A stretch of 64,000 nucleotides of DNA from JAJZNI01 sp035624785 (GCA_035624785.1 DASPQV010000051.1:152178-216177), one strand, 5' to 3'; numbered from the stretch's first letter, positions 32,730-43,691 are shown. Made by a program: numbers and translations. The notes: generated from the letters alone by a model not told the origin.

Positions 32730-33482
32730 ATGCCTTTCTGGAAAAGGGAGGCGCCGCCGCCCCCGGCTCCGGTCGCGGCTCCACCGCCCCCTCCGCCGCC
32801 GCCGCGCGGGCTGCGCGGGACGCTCGCGTGCTCCCAGGACGGGTGCGCGCGCCACGACGCGGCCGGCTGCGCGTACGTGGACAGGCGGGGGCACCGTTGC
32901 CCCACCGCGTGGTGCGAGGACCATCAGGTGCTGCTCCAGGGCAACCCCTTCTGCCGCCGGCATGCGCGGATCTGCATCGCCATCTCCGGCGGCGAGTTCC
33001 AGCAGAACCAGGCTCTGCCCGATCTCGAGAACCGCTCTCCCTCGCTGGCCGACTACGTGGGCGACGTGCTCGAGCCCAAAGTGCTGGACCTCCTGCTGCG
33101 GCTCCGCCGCCCGGGAAGCAACGACCAGGTCACCGCCGAGCCCCTCCGTGCCTATCATCCCAACTCGCCCGCCACCGGCAGCCGTCGCTGGGACCGCACC
33201 TGGAAGCTCTTCGACCACACCGGGATCATCACGCGGGTATCCGTGGAGGTCGACGAGACCCGCGATCCCGAGGTCGCGCTCCGGGTCGGGAGCCACCTGG
33301 TGGCCACCGGCGTGCCCCCCTGGATCGAGCGCCGCCGCCAGGGCCTGCCCTCCCTCTCCGCCGAGGAGGACGCCCGCTCACGGGCGGCCTTCTACTCCTC
33401 GCTCTGGGATCCGGCGGTGCCCCGGGTGCTGGGGGAGGTCCGCGACATGGCCCGCCAAGCGCCCGGCTACCCCGTCTCCTGA
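32730..33482 (+). CDS. Hypothetical protein with Cys/His cluster
   Basis: About 250 residues. A Pro-rich start (PFWKREAPPPPAPVAAPPPPPP) leads to a probable zinc-binding segment, CSQDGCARHDAAGCAYVDRRGHRC...WCEDH...FCRRHARIC (about residues 30-85). The remainder is a globular domain (PGSNDQVTAEPLRAYHPNSPATGSRRWDRTWKLFDHTGIITRVSVEVDE). I do not recognise the family. The start is ATG 32730; TAAGAT ends 10 nt ahead. Its 3' end overlaps the convergent CinA-N gene by 16 bp. Confidence 0.7.
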   Translation: MPFWKREAPPPPAPVAAPPPPPPPPRGLRGTLACSQDGCARHDAAGCAYVDRRGHRCPTAWCEDHQVLLQGNPFCRRHARICIAISGGEFQQNQALPDLENRSPSLADYVGDVLEPKVLDLLLRLRRPGSNDQVTAEPLRAYHPNSPATGSRRWDRTWKLFDHTGIITRVSVEVDETRDPEVALRVGSHLVATGVPPWIERRRQGLPSLSAEEDARSRAAFYSSLWDPAVPRVLGEVRDMARQAPGYPVS

Positions 33483-34264
33483 GCCTCCTCTCGGAGCGCG
33501 GTCAGCCTGGCCGCGGCGGCGGCGACCTGGTCGGGGTCTTCGCCGCGAAGCCGGATGACGAGGAGCGGCTCGGGGCGCTGCTGCTGCGGATACGACCCGG
33601 CCGCGACATCGGGAAACTCGATCTCCAGCTGCCGCAGCGGCTCGGCGAAATCGGCCTCGACGGCCCCGGGATGCTGCTGCTCGATCACCGTGAGCGGCCG
33701 GCTGCCGGTGAAGAACTCGGGGATCAGCTCCTCCTCGAGGATGGCCTCGAACTCCCGGGGGACGCCGGGCAGGACAAAGAGCCATCGCTCGGCTCCATCG
33801 CCGTCCAGCCTCACCGCGAGCGGCGGCGCCATCCCCCTGCGGTTGGTCAGCACCTGACCCCCGGCCGCCATCCGGGCCATCCGCCGGTTCGCCGGGCTCG
33901 GCTCCGGGCTGGCCACCCAGCCCGCGGCATGCATCCGGGCCACCAGCTCCCGGACGTGGCGCAGCGCCTCCGGGTGCTCCACCAGGTCGCGTCCGAGGGC
34001 CCGCGCCACCGCCTCGTGGGTGCGGTCATCCGGGGTCGGGCCGATCCCTCCGCAGACGATGATCCGGGCTATCGACGGGTCGTCGATCCCCCGCCGCACC
34101 GCGGCGGCGATGTCGTCGACCGAATCGCTGACGATCTCGAGGCGGCGCGCCGGGTAGCCGGCCTCGTGGAGGAGCCGCAGCGCCAGTGGTCCGTTGCGAT
34201 CGACCGTGAAGCCGCCCAGCAGCTCGTCGCCGACGACCAGGAGGAGGCTGCGAGGGAGCGCCAT
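33467..34264 (-). CDS. CinA N-terminal / MoaB-type molybdopterin-binding domain protein
   Basis: A 265-residue protein of the competence-damage (CinA) COG1058 type: SLLLVVGDELLGGFTVDRNG, VSDSVDDIAAAVRRG and IIVCGGIGPTPDDRTHEAVARALG are the conserved MPT-binding blocks. The C-terminal nicotinamide-nucleotide amidase domain of full CinA is absent, so this is the stand-alone form; such proteins may act as ADP-ribose or NMN pyrophosphatases. The start is ATG 34264, and it diverges from hppA. Confidence 0.88.
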   Translation of the reverse strand: MALPRSLLLVVGDELLGGFTVDRNGPLALRLLHEAGYPARRLEIVSDSVDDIAAAVRRGIDDPSIARIIVCGGIGPTPDDRTHEAVARALGRDLVEHPEALRHVRELVARMHAAGWVASPEPSPANRRMARMAAGGQVLTNRRGMAPPLAVRLDGDGAERWLFVLPGVPREFEAILEEELIPEFFTGSRPLTVIEQQHPGAVEADFAEPLRQLEIEFPDVAAGSYPQQQRPEPLLVIRLRGEDPDQVAAAAARLTALREEAQETG

Positions 34265-34306
34265 GCGCCCATGGATGGTGGCAGACCGGGCCGCTCCTCG
34301 GCTGGC

Positions 34307-34312
34307 TACAAT
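34307..34312 (+). promoter_or_regulatory. -10 box TACAAT for hppA
   Basis: A near-consensus hexamer giving a leader of about 57 nt before ATG 34377. Confidence 0.45.
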
Positions 34313-34376
34313 CCATGCGCCTTGCCATCTCCGAGGGTAGCGCGGCGCGTCACTCTCGGGCTCACGGGACGGATCG

Positions 34377-36431
<2,055 letters not shown>

Positions 36432-36535
36432 AGCCAGCTCCGGCGGCCTGGCCGGCGAACCAGGGAGCCACCTCCGTCGCGCTGCACTCTAGCCCCGGCC
36501 TCCTCGCCGTCTAGCCCGGGGTCTCCCCCGTTCCA

Positions 36536-36541
36536 TAGACT
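36536..36541 (+). promoter_or_regulatory. -10 box TAGACT for the 113-residue protein
   Basis: TAGACT ends 9 nt before ATG 36551; the purine-rich GGAGCAGGG between them could act as a ribosome binding site only if transcription started upstream. Confidence 0.45.
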
Positions 36542-36550
36542 GGAGCAGGG

Positions 36551-36892
36551 ATGGACGAATACTCGATCGAGATCGACGCCCTGCGCCGCACCCTTGCCCA
36601 GCTCCGCGCCGAGGAGGCGGAGCAGCCGGTCATCGATGAGTACGAGGCCGAGCTGCGCAACCTCCGCGCCCTGTACCGGGCGGCGACCGCCACCCTGGCT
36701 GCGGGAGGGCACGATCCCCGGCTGGCCACCGCCCTGAGCGAGCTTGGCTTCGGCGACTGGAGCCTGGACTCCGTCTACAACTTCGTGTACGAGGCGGCCA
36801 TGGACGCCGACACCGGCGACCGCGACCTCGCCGCGGTCGTCGACGACATCGACTTCGTGGCCTCGCTGCTCGCCGCGGCTGACGCCGGCTGA
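36551..36892 (+). CDS. Small acidic hypothetical protein
   Basis: 113 residues, mostly helical and acidic: an N-terminal coiled coil (IEIDALRRTLAQLRAEEAEQPVIDEYEAELRNLRALYRAATATLA) and a C-terminal helical part with SELGFGDWSLDSVYNFVYEAAMDADTGD. No family recognised. Amino-acid composition and codon pattern look like a real gene. It is convergent with the GlcD-type oxidase 40 bp away. Confidence 0.6.
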   Translation: MDEYSIEIDALRRTLAQLRAEEAEQPVIDEYEAELRNLRALYRAATATLAAGGHDPRLATALSELGFGDWSLDSVYNFVYEAAMDADTGDRDLAAVVDDIDFVASLLAAADAG

Positions 36893-36931
36893 CCGCCTCC
36901 CCGCTTTGAGCCAGTTTTGTCCACAACCGGC

Positions 36932-38368
36932 TCAGCCGGCCACCGCCGCCGGCAACCCGGGATCCGGGGCTGCCGCAGGCCCACCCTCGCCTCGCGGCTC
37001 GGGCAGCTTGACCCCGGGGTTGAGCAGACCGGCCGGGTCGTAGTGGCGCTTCAGCCGGCGCATCAGCTGGAGGCCGGCGGTGCCCAGCTGTCGCTCGGCG
37101 AAGGCCAGCTTGCTGGTCCCCACCCCATGCTCCCCGGAGAGCGAGCCGCCCATGGCCAGGACCGACTCGAAGAGGTCGGCGGCGGCGGCCTCGCCCCGCT
37201 CGCGCGCGCCGGGTCGGCGGGGATCGATGAGGAAGGTCACGTGGAGGTTGCCGTCCCCGAGGTGGCCGAAGTTGACCAGGGGGACCCGGTGGCGGCGCCC
37301 GATCTCCTCGGTGCGGGTGACGAGAGCGGCGATCCGGTCCCGGGGCACGACCACGTCCTCGTTGACCTTGCCGACCATGACGGTGGCGACCGCCGCGCTG
37401 ATCGCCTTGCGAAGTCCCCAGAGCCGCGCCTGCTCAGCGGGGTCGCGGGCTCCCTCCACCGCGGCTCCCCCGGCGGCGGCGAGAGCCGCCATGACGCTGT
37501 CCGTCTCGGCCGCCACGGTCCCGGCTTCGCCCTCCACCTCGACCATGACCAGGGCCTCACCCCCGATGGCGCCGGGGACGCGGGCCCTGGCCAGCGCATC
37601 CATGGCGCTCCTGTCGAGGAACTCCAGGGCGGCCGGGACGACCCCGAGCCGGCTGAGCTCGGCCACCGCCGCGAAGGCCCGCTCCAGGTCGGCGAAGCGG
37701 GCCGCGACCGTCGTCCGCGCCGCCGGAGCGGGGAGGAGGCGCAGCAGCACCTCGGTGATCACCGCCAGGGTGCCCTCGGATCCAGCCAGGAGGGGAAGCA
37801 GTTGGGAGTGGTCGCCCCCCTCTCCCAGCTGGAGGACGTGGCCGTCGGCGAGCACCGCCGTGACCCCGGCGAGGTGGTCCGCGGTCCCCCCGTAGCGGAG
37901 CGCGTGCGGGCCGGCGGCATTGCAGGCAACGTTGCCGCCGATCGTGCTGGTGCTGGCCGACCCGGGGTCCGGGGGGTAGTAGAGCCCGGCCGAGGCGGCG
38001 CGGCGATGGATGGCGCCGGTGACGGTTCCGGCCTCCGCCCGCAACCTGCCCGCCTCCGGCTCGATGCCGAGGATGCGGCTCATCCTGCAGAGGTTGAGGA
38101 TCACGCCGCCGCGAACCGCCACGGCTCCGCCGGCGTAGCCGGTGCCGGCCCCTCGGGGGACCACCGGCAGCCCGTGCCGGACGCAGACCTGGACGGCGCG
38201 GCTGACCTCCTCGGTGCTGGCCGGGAAGACCACGGCTTGGGGGAGACGCCGCTCCCCCGAGGCCCCGTTGGCGTCGAAGGCGTAGGCGGCGAGGTCGGCG
38301 GGCCGGGTGTAGACCTGGGCGGGGCCGACCTGTGCCTCGAGGTCGCGCCGGGCCGCGCTGGTGAGCAC
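36932..38368 (-). CDS. FAD-linked oxidase, glycolate oxidase GlcD-like
   Basis: A 478-residue VAO-family flavoprotein. The FAD-binding PCMH domain shows VVPRGAGTGYAGGAVAVRGGVILNL and DPGSASTSTIGGNVACNAAGPHALRYGG; the cap and C-terminal FAD-oxidase C domain end in VNFGHLGDGNLHVTFLID and GGSLSGEHGVGTSKL. It probably oxidises a 2-hydroxyacid (glycolate or lactate). GlcE/GlcF partner genes are not adjacent, which fits single-subunit forms. GTG 38368 is preceded by TAGACT at 7 nt. Confidence 0.93.
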   Translation of the reverse strand: MLTSAARRDLEAQVGPAQVYTRPADLAAYAFDANGASGERRLPQAVVFPASTEEVSRAVQVCVRHGLPVVPRGAGTGYAGGAVAVRGGVILNLCRMSRILGIEPEAGRLRAEAGTVTGAIHRRAASAGLYYPPDPGSASTSTIGGNVACNAAGPHALRYGGTADHLAGVTAVLADGHVLQLGEGGDHSQLLPLLAGSEGTLAVITEVLLRLLPAPAARTTVAARFADLERAFAAVAELSRLGVVPAALEFLDRSAMDALARARVPGAIGGEALVMVEVEGEAGTVAAETDSVMAALAAAGGAAVEGARDPAEQARLWGLRKAISAAVATVMVGKVNEDVVVPRDRIAALVTRTEEIGRRHRVPLVNFGHLGDGNLHVTFLIDPRRPGARERGEAAAADLFESVLAMGGSLSGEHGVGTSKLAFAERQLGTAGLQLMRRLKRHYDPAGLLNPGVKLPEPRGEGGPAAAPDPGLPAAVAG

Positions 38369-38375
38369 GGCTCCG

Positions 38376-38381
38376 AGTCTA
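38376..38381 (-). promoter_or_regulatory. -10 box TAGACT for the GlcD-like gene
   Basis: On the minus strand TAGACT ends 7 nt before GTG 38368. Confidence 0.55.
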
Positions 38382-38493
38382 GCCGCGGTCCCCGCGCCGC
38401 CAGCCGGACCGTCTCAGGGCGCGGGGTCGGCGATCGCGACCGGCGGTCTCGCCAGGGGACCCCACCAGGGAATCGGCGGAGCGGATGCGAAGG

Positions 38494-38841
38494 TCAGCCG
38501 CCCCGGCGCCGGCGGAACAGGCGGCGCAGCACCAGCAGGGCCACGATCGCGACCAGCTGGCCTCCGATGGCGACCCGGGTGACGTCCACGGCCGGCTGCC
38601 ACGAGACCTTGCCCTCCCTGATCACGTACACCCCGACCGGCCGGAAGTCGAGGGCGAAACCCCCGCCCGTGCCGTGGCTGCCCTCCACGGTCTCGGCGGT
38701 CTCACCGCTGCCTCCGCCGCCGGCGCCGCGCACCCGCGCCACCGGGACCACCAGCGTCCCGTCCTTCTCGTAGGCCTCGCCGAAGACCTGGCGGACGGTG
38801 GCCACGTCGCGGACCTTGTTGAGGATCTCCTCCACCTGCAT
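38494..38841 (-). CDS. GerW/YtfJ-family protein
   Basis: 115 residues matching the YtfJ/GerW pattern: helical start EEILNKVRDVATVRQVFGEAYEKDGTLVVPVARV, the Gly-rich loop GAGGGGSGE, GGGFALDFRPVGVYVIREGKVSWQP, then a C-terminal hydrophobic helix and basic tail (VAIVALLVLRRLFRRRRGG). In Bacillus the family is needed for spore germination, but it is widespread in non-spore-formers, where its role is unknown. ATG 38841 has GGAGGGA 7 nt upstream. It is divergent from mrp. Confidence 0.82.
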   Translation of the reverse strand: MQVEEILNKVRDVATVRQVFGEAYEKDGTLVVPVARVRGAGGGGSGETAETVEGSHGTGGGFALDFRPVGVYVIREGKVSWQPAVDVTRVAIGGQLVAIVALLVLRRLFRRRRGG

Positions 38842-38949
38842 GGTCGAATCCCTCCGGCTCGACGCCTCCCTGCGGCGTTCAGTCCTCTAGTGTCACAGGC
38901 CGCGGTGCCTTCTGCACCGACCGGCCGGGGTCCGGCACCAGCCGGCGCA

Positions 38950-38955
38950 TATACT
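38950..38955 (+). promoter_or_regulatory. -10 box TATACT for mrp
   Basis: TATACT ends 9 nt before ATG 38965 and excludes the much longer upstream frame. Confidence 0.55.
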
Positions 38956-38964
38956 CGTCACCGG

Positions 38965-40077
38965 ATGGCTGAGCCGGTGTCGCTCCAGGCCATCGAGCAG
39001 GCGCTGGCGACGGTCATGGAGCCCGAGCTCCACCGCGACATCGTCAGCCTGCAGATGGTCCGGGATCTGCGCTTCGAGGATGGGGTGGTCGCCCTGCGCC
39101 TGGTGCTCACCACCCCGGCCTGCCCGCTCAAGGAGCTGATCGAGCGCGACATCCGCCAGGCCCTGATCGGCCGGGTCTCAGGGGTGGACGCGGTCCAGAT
39201 CGCCTGGGACAGCAGCGTGACCTCGGGAGCCCGGGCCCTGTCGGGGCGACAGGACATCCCCGGGGTCAAGAACACTATCGCGATCAGCGCCGGCAAGGGC
39301 GGGGTCGGCAAGACCACGATCAGCGTCAACGTCGCGCTTGCCCTGGCCCGGGCGGGCGCGCGCGTCGGCCTGCTCGATGCAGACATCTATGGCCCGAACG
39401 TACCGATCATGATGGGCATCACCGAGCAGCCGATGGCCGGCGAGTCCGGCAAGATGCTGCCCCTCCGCGCCCACGGCATCGAGGTGGTCAGCTTCGGCAC
39501 CATCCTCAAGCCGGGACAGCCGGTGATGTGGCGCGGCCCGATGCTGGCCAAGGCGATGCGCGAGTTCCTCTACGAGGTCGAATGGGGCCCCCTCGACTAC
39601 ATGGTCATCGACCTTCCCCCGGGCACCGGCGACATCCAGATCAGCCTCGCCCAGTCGATCCCCCTGACCGGGGCGGTGATCGTCACCACGCCCCAGGACG
39701 TCTCGATCGCCGACGTCAGCCGCGGCATCCAGATGTTTGCCCAGCTGCGTCTGCCCGTCCTCGGGGTGGTGGAGAACATGAGCGGGTTCATCTGCTCTCA
39801 CTGCGGCGAGCGCACCGACGTCTTCGGCTCCGGGGGCGGCCGCAGGCTGGCCGAGCGCTACGCGCTGCGTTTCCTCGGCGAGATCCCCCTCGATCCCACC
39901 GTGCGCCTGGGGGGTGGCGACGGCCGACCGCTGATGGCCTCGACTCCCGACTCGCCAGCGGGCCGGGTCTTCCGCGGCGTCGCCGAGCAGATCGCTGCCG
40001 AGGTGAGCGTGGAGAACTTCGCCGCCGCGGGCGGCCCTCAGATGCCCGCCGGACCGAGGATCCCGGTTCGCGGCTGA
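38965..40077 (+). CDS. mrp: Mrp/ApbC-type Fe-S cluster carrier ATPase
   Basis: 370 residues. An N-terminal MIP18/DUF59 domain (about 1-90, ALATVMEPELHRDIVSLQMV) is fused to a P-loop domain with ISAGKGGVGKTTISVNVALALA (deviant Walker A), DADIYGPNVPIMMG, IDLPPGTGD and the cluster-binding CxxC in SGFICSHCGERTDVFG. Such proteins bind and hand over [4Fe-4S] clusters in the cytosol. The long frame upstream of ATG 38965 is rejected because of the TATACT box and lack of homology. Confidence 0.96.
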   Translation: MAEPVSLQAIEQALATVMEPELHRDIVSLQMVRDLRFEDGVVALRLVLTTPACPLKELIERDIRQALIGRVSGVDAVQIAWDSSVTSGARALSGRQDIPGVKNTIAISAGKGGVGKTTISVNVALALARAGARVGLLDADIYGPNVPIMMGITEQPMAGESGKMLPLRAHGIEVVSFGTILKPGQPVMWRGPMLAKAMREFLYEVEWGPLDYMVIDLPPGTGDIQISLAQSIPLTGAVIVTTPQDVSIADVSRGIQMFAQLRLPVLGVVENMSGFICSHCGERTDVFGSGGGRRLAERYALRFLGEIPLDPTVRLGGGDGRPLMASTPDSPAGRVFRGVAEQIAAEVSVENFAAAGGPQMPAGPRIPVRG

Positions 40078-40194
40078 GGCCGGCCCAGCCCGGTCCTACT
40101 CGTCGTCTTCCTCGTCGTACCGGTGCATCCCGCTCTCCAGTCACTCGCTGTGTGCCCATCCGACATGGGCTCCGTTCCGATGCGCACCCCACCG

Positions 40195-40200
40195 TACCAT
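40195..40200 (+). promoter_or_regulatory. -10 box TACCAT for the DNA ligase
   Basis: TACCAT ends 6 nt before GTG 40207. The ATG inside the box is out of frame and stops after three codons. Confidence 0.5.
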
Positions 40201-40206
40201 GAGCCC

Positions 40207-41895
40207 GTGACCGACGGCGCCCCGGGCGGCCTGAGCAGCTTCGCCGAGTGTGCCGAGGCGATCGCCGCCACCCGGTCAAAGAACGCCAAGGTCACCATCC
40301 TCGCCGGCTACCTGGCCGGCCTCGACGCGGTGCGCCTCCCGGTCGCCACCCGTTACTTCAGCGGCCTGGTCTTTCCCACCTGGGACGGACGGGTGCTGCT
40401 GGTGGGCTGGGCTGCGCTTCGCGACGTGCTCCTCGAGCTCAGCGGAGTGGACGAGCGGGTGCTCTTCGCGGTCTGGTCACGGCACGCGGACATCGGCGAC
40501 ACCACCGCGGAGCTGTTCCGCCGCCGCCCGCCATCGCCGGCCGCGGGGTCCCCCGACCTGCGCGACGCCGACCGAGCCTTCGCGGCCATGGCCTCGGCCG
40601 GAAGTAGCCGGGAGCGGACCGCCGCCCTCCGCGACCTCCTGGCACGCTGCGGCCCGCTGGAGGCCAAGTACGTCACCAAGCTGATCGCCGGGGAGATGCG
40701 GATCGGGCTCCGCGCGGGCTTGGTCGAGGAGGCGATCGGCACCGCCTTCGGCCGTGATCCGGCCCAGGTCGCGCGCGCGGACATGCTGGTCGGCGATCTC
40801 GGCGAGGTGGCCGGCCTGGCCCGCGACGGCCGGCTCGAGACCGCGGCGCCGCGGCTTCATTCTCCGATCCGCTTCATGCTCGCCTCACCCGTCGCCGACG
40901 CCGGCGAGGCGGTGGGCAGGCTCGGCGAGGACGTCTGGGTCGAGGACAAGTACGACGGCATCCGCTGCCAGCTGCATGCAGGCGGGGGCAGGGTGCGGCT
41001 GTTCAGCCGAGACCTCAAGGACATCACCGACCAGTTCCCCGAGGTCGCCCGGAGCGGCGCCAGCCTGGGCCGCGCCGTGATCCTGGACGGTGAGGTGCTC
41101 GCCTTCCGGGACGGCCGGGTGCTGCCCTTTGCCGCCCTGCAGAGACGCTTGGGCCGGAAGGCGCCGCCAGAAGCCATCCTCGCCGAGGTGCCCGCCGTCC
41201 ACGTCGCCTGGGACCTGCTCTGGGAGGAGGGCCAATCCCTGCTCGACCTCCCTCTCACGGAGCGCCGCCGCCGCCTCGAGAGCCTGCCCCTGCCGCCGGG
41301 CATGCTGCTCTCGCACCGGGAGGCGGCACACGGAGCCGCCGCCGTCGACCGCCTCTTCGACGATGCCCGCCAGCGTCTCAATGAGGGATTGATGCTCAAG
41401 GTCCCGGCCTCACCCTACCTGCCCGGCCGGCGGGGGTTGTACTGGCTGAAATTGAAACGTCCCCTCGACACCCTGGACTGCGTGGTGATCGGCGCCGAAT
41501 GGGGGCACGGGAAGCGCCGGGGAGTGCTCAGCGACGTCACCTTCGGGGTGCTGGTCGACGGCACCGATCAGCTGGTTCCCGTCGGCAAGGCGTACAGCGG
41601 GCTCTCCGACCAGGAGATCGCCGAGATGACCGAGCTGCTCCAGGCCGCGACCGTCGAGGTGCGCGGGCGGTACCACCGGGTGGTGCCCGAGATCGTCCTC
41701 GAGGTGGCCTTCGACGCGGTGCGGCGGAGCAGCCGGCATCGCTCCGGATACGCGCTGCGCTTTCCCCGGATCGCCCGCTGGCGTCACGACAAGCCGGTCG
41801 CGGAGATCAGCCTGGTCAGCGATGTTGAGCGCCTGGTCGAGGTGCGGGAGCGGGGCCGGGAGCAGAGGGTGGAGCGCGCCGAGCGGGCTGGCTGA
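40207..41895 (+). CDS. lig: ATP-dependent DNA ligase
   Basis: 562 residues. An N-terminal helical DNA-binding domain (about 1-190) precedes the nucleotidyltransferase core with motif I EDKYDGIR (adenylated Lys248), motif III DGEVLAF, motif IV EGLMLK, motif V WLKLKRP and an OB-fold ending in the GYALRFPRI block. It seals nicks with ATP, alongside the NAD-dependent LigA expected elsewhere. This is the LigB-like long form common in actinobacteria. The start is GTG 40207. Confidence 0.96.
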   Translation: MTDGAPGGLSSFAECAEAIAATRSKNAKVTILAGYLAGLDAVRLPVATRYFSGLVFPTWDGRVLLVGWAALRDVLLELSGVDERVLFAVWSRHADIGDTTAELFRRRPPSPAAGSPDLRDADRAFAAMASAGSSRERTAALRDLLARCGPLEAKYVTKLIAGEMRIGLRAGLVEEAIGTAFGRDPAQVARADMLVGDLGEVAGLARDGRLETAAPRLHSPIRFMLASPVADAGEAVGRLGEDVWVEDKYDGIRCQLHAGGGRVRLFSRDLKDITDQFPEVARSGASLGRAVILDGEVLAFRDGRVLPFAALQRRLGRKAPPEAILAEVPAVHVAWDLLWEEGQSLLDLPLTERRRRLESLPLPPGMLLSHREAAHGAAAVDRLFDDARQRLNEGLMLKVPASPYLPGRRGLYWLKLKRPLDTLDCVVIGAEWGHGKRRGVLSDVTFGVLVDGTDQLVPVGKAYSGLSDQEIAEMTELLQAATVEVRGRYHRVVPEIVLEVAFDAVRRSSRHRSGYALRFPRIARWRHDKPVAEISLVSDVERLVEVRERGREQRVERAERAG

Positions 41896-41968
41896 GGCGG
41901 GCCACCACTGCTCGTTCCCGGTGGGTGACTCCTGGCGAACCCGCCCGAACCGCTCGCTGCGGGCCAGG

Positions 41969-42550
41969 TCAGCTGCCGGTGAAGTTCCCGAACAGATCCT
42001 CGGTGTCCATGGCCGGGTCGCCGACCTGGGCAAACACCCGGAAGCGGGCCCGCAGCGCCGCGTACTGCTGGGTCAGGCCGGGGTCGTGATAGGCCTCGGT
42101 CGGGTCCCAGGGATGCAGGAACCTGACCTCCTCGATGCCGGCCTGGAGCAGCTCCTTGAGGCAGCCGAAGCAGGGCTGCATCGTCGACGTCAGGCTCGCC
42201 CCCAGGGTCCGCTGGCCGAACCGGGCGGCGGTGAGCAGGGCGTTCTGCTCGGCGTGGACGCAGATGCAGACGTCGTAGGCGCCCCCCCTCAGGCTGGTGT
42301 CCAGCTCGCGCTGGGCGCAGCGGCGGCAGCCGCCCTCGGTGCAGTTGGGCATGCCGAAGGGTGTGCCGTTGTATCCCGTGCTCAGCACCCGGTCCTCGCG
42401 GGTGATCACCGCCCCGACCCGCCGGCCCAGGCAGTCAGCCCGGGTGCGGGCGGCGATGGCCAGCAGCAGGAAGTACGTCTGCTTGTCCGGCCGGGAGGGC
42501 CGGCGCGCCGCCGGAGGTGCGGCCGCGGTCGCGGGTGTCACTTCAGCCAC
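41969..42550 (-). CDS. dCMP/cytidine deaminase family protein (ComEB-like)
   Basis: 193 residues. The zinc deaminase site is CVHAEQNALLTAA with TMQPCFGCLKELLQAGI (PCxxC). The dCMP-deaminase insert GTPFGMPNCTEGGCRRCAQRELD carries the extra Cys residues of the allosteric/zinc region. It should convert dCMP to dUMP for thymidylate synthesis. GTG 42550 replaces the upstream ATG because TACGCT ends 6 nt before it. Confidence 0.93.
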   Translation of the reverse strand: MAEVTPATAAAPPAARRPSRPDKQTYFLLLAIAARTRADCLGRRVGAVITREDRVLSTGYNGTPFGMPNCTEGGCRRCAQRELDTSLRGGAYDVCICVHAEQNALLTAARFGQRTLGASLTSTMQPCFGCLKELLQAGIEEVRFLHPWDPTEAYHDPGLTQQYAALRARFRVFAQVGDPAMDTEDLFGNFTGS

Positions 42551-42556
42551 AGCCAG

Positions 42557-42562
42557 AGCGTA
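42557..42562 (-). promoter_or_regulatory. -10 box TACGCT for the dCMP deaminase
   Basis: On the minus strand TACGCT ends 6 nt before GTG 42550 and shortens the protein by 14 residues relative to the first ATG. Confidence 0.5.
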
Positions 42563-42689
42563 GACGGTCACCGCCGGCCTTCGCGGCATCACCGGCCACC
42601 CCGCCCGGGGAGTCGGGCATGCCGCCCCCCAGGGCAGAGCGAGCCCGGCCCGCGCTACGGTTTCTCCGGTTTCCGATCGAGACCCGCCC

Positions 42690-42763
42690 GGGCGAGTAGC
42701 TCAGCCGGTTAGAGCAGGGGACTCATAATCCTCCGGTCGCAGGTTCGAATCCTGCCTCGCCCA
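42690..42763 (+). tRNA. tRNA-Met (CAU), elongator type
   Basis: A complete cloverleaf: acceptor GGGCGAG/CTCGCCC, D arm GCTC-AGCCGGTTA-GAGC, anticodon stem GGGGA/TCCTC with loop CTCATAA (anticodon CAU), T arm GCAGG-TTCGAAT-CCTGC, discriminator A. The 3' CCA is not encoded (CCG follows). The G1-C72 pair excludes the initiator. A lysidine-modified tRNA-Ile2 has the same anticodon and cannot be fully excluded. Confidence 0.93.
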
Positions 42764-42799
42764 CCGATCGCTTCTATTGATCTGAGTAAAGCGGGCGCG

Positions 42800-43408
42800 T
42801 CAGCGAAGGCGGTAGCGGATCGGCCGGTCGGAGGTCGCCACCACCTTGGACCCGGCTCTCTCCAGGATGCGCCGGACCTGCTGGCCGCTGACCGCGCCGC
42901 CCACCCGGCTGCGGATGGTGGCGACGGGCAGCGGGCGCGGGGAGGTGCGGAGGGCCGCGAGGACCCGCTCCTCCACGCTGGATGCCGCTGTCTCACCGTC
43001 CGCCCCGGGGGTCCCTTTCCCAGTGGGCGCGGGGCCGCGAGCCGGCGCCGAGCTTCGGCGTCCCACCGCCTCGCCGGGCGCATCACCCCGGGTCTCCTCG
43101 TTCGGAGCAGGGCTCACCGTCACCTCCCGGGGCGATGGCGCCGGCATCCGGATCGATGCCGGCGTCGCGGCAGCCTCGCCCCGCAGCCGGGCGACCAGCG
43201 CGGGCAGGTCGTCGAGCACCTGGCGCACGAACGCGGCCGTGCCGCTCACCTCGATCTCGCGCTCCCCCTCGCGCAGCCTGAGGCTGGTCATGACCGCGGC
43301 GGGATCGGGCGCCGGTCTGGACGGGGGCGGCCCACCCCAGGTGGGCGGGTGGGGCCGGGGCCGGTCGTCCTGAGGCCGGCGGGGTCGGAAACGCGGGTCG
43401 ACTGCCAT
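42800..43408 (-). CDS. Hypothetical protein with C-terminal winged-helix-like segment
   Basis: 202 residues. A Pro/Arg-rich start is followed by TSLRLREGEREIEVSGTAAFVRQVLDDLPALVARL (about residues 41-75), which resembles a short helical/strand module. Then comes a disordered Ala/Pro/Gly linker and a C-terminal domain (VEERVLAALRTSPRPLPVATIRSRVGGAVSGQQVRRILERAGSKVV) that looks like a small winged helix. Its function is unknown. The start ATG has AAGGA 10 nt upstream. The 283-bp gap behind it holds nothing I can identify. Confidence 0.6.
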   Translation of the reverse strand: MAVDPRFRPRRPQDDRPRPHPPTWGGPPPSRPAPDPAAVMTSLRLREGEREIEVSGTAAFVRQVLDDLPALVARLRGEAAATPASIRMPAPSPREVTVSPAPNEETRGDAPGEAVGRRSSAPARGPAPTGKGTPGADGETAASSVEERVLAALRTSPRPLPVATIRSRVGGAVSGQQVRRILERAGSKVVATSDRPIRYRLR

Positions 43409-43691
43409 CGGGATGTGTCCTTGGGGAGGGCTGGTGTGGCTGCGCCCCCGAACTCTACCGGCCCGCGGGCTTCGAGTGTCCGGGCCCCGAGATCCGCCGG
43501 CATATCGCGGCTGTGGACGCCGGTGCCGGTGTCAGGGGGCCCGCCCTTCGTCGTCACGCGCTTCTGGCGCGCTCCTCCTCGGGCTGCCAACCCCTCGGCG
43601 ACGGCGCGCTCGCCGTCCGGACCTTGCCGCTCAGACCGTTCCCCTTCGGGGACCTGCCAGGACCTGTTCGACGTACCCCGGGTCCCAGACC

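Noticed and set aside
40078..40135. Minus-strand tiny acidic ORF MHRYDEEDDE between mrp and lig
   Set aside because: Only ten codons, with an in-frame TGA four codons ahead of its ATG and no promoter or ribosome binding site; could be a relic but unsupported.
43409..43691. SRP RNA or RNase P RNA in a 283-bp gap
   Set aside because: A CAGGTCC...CCGAAGGGG stretch on the minus strand recalls the SRP loop but lacks the conserved GGUCAGG...GGAAG...AGCAGCC arrangement; RNase P core motifs are missing.
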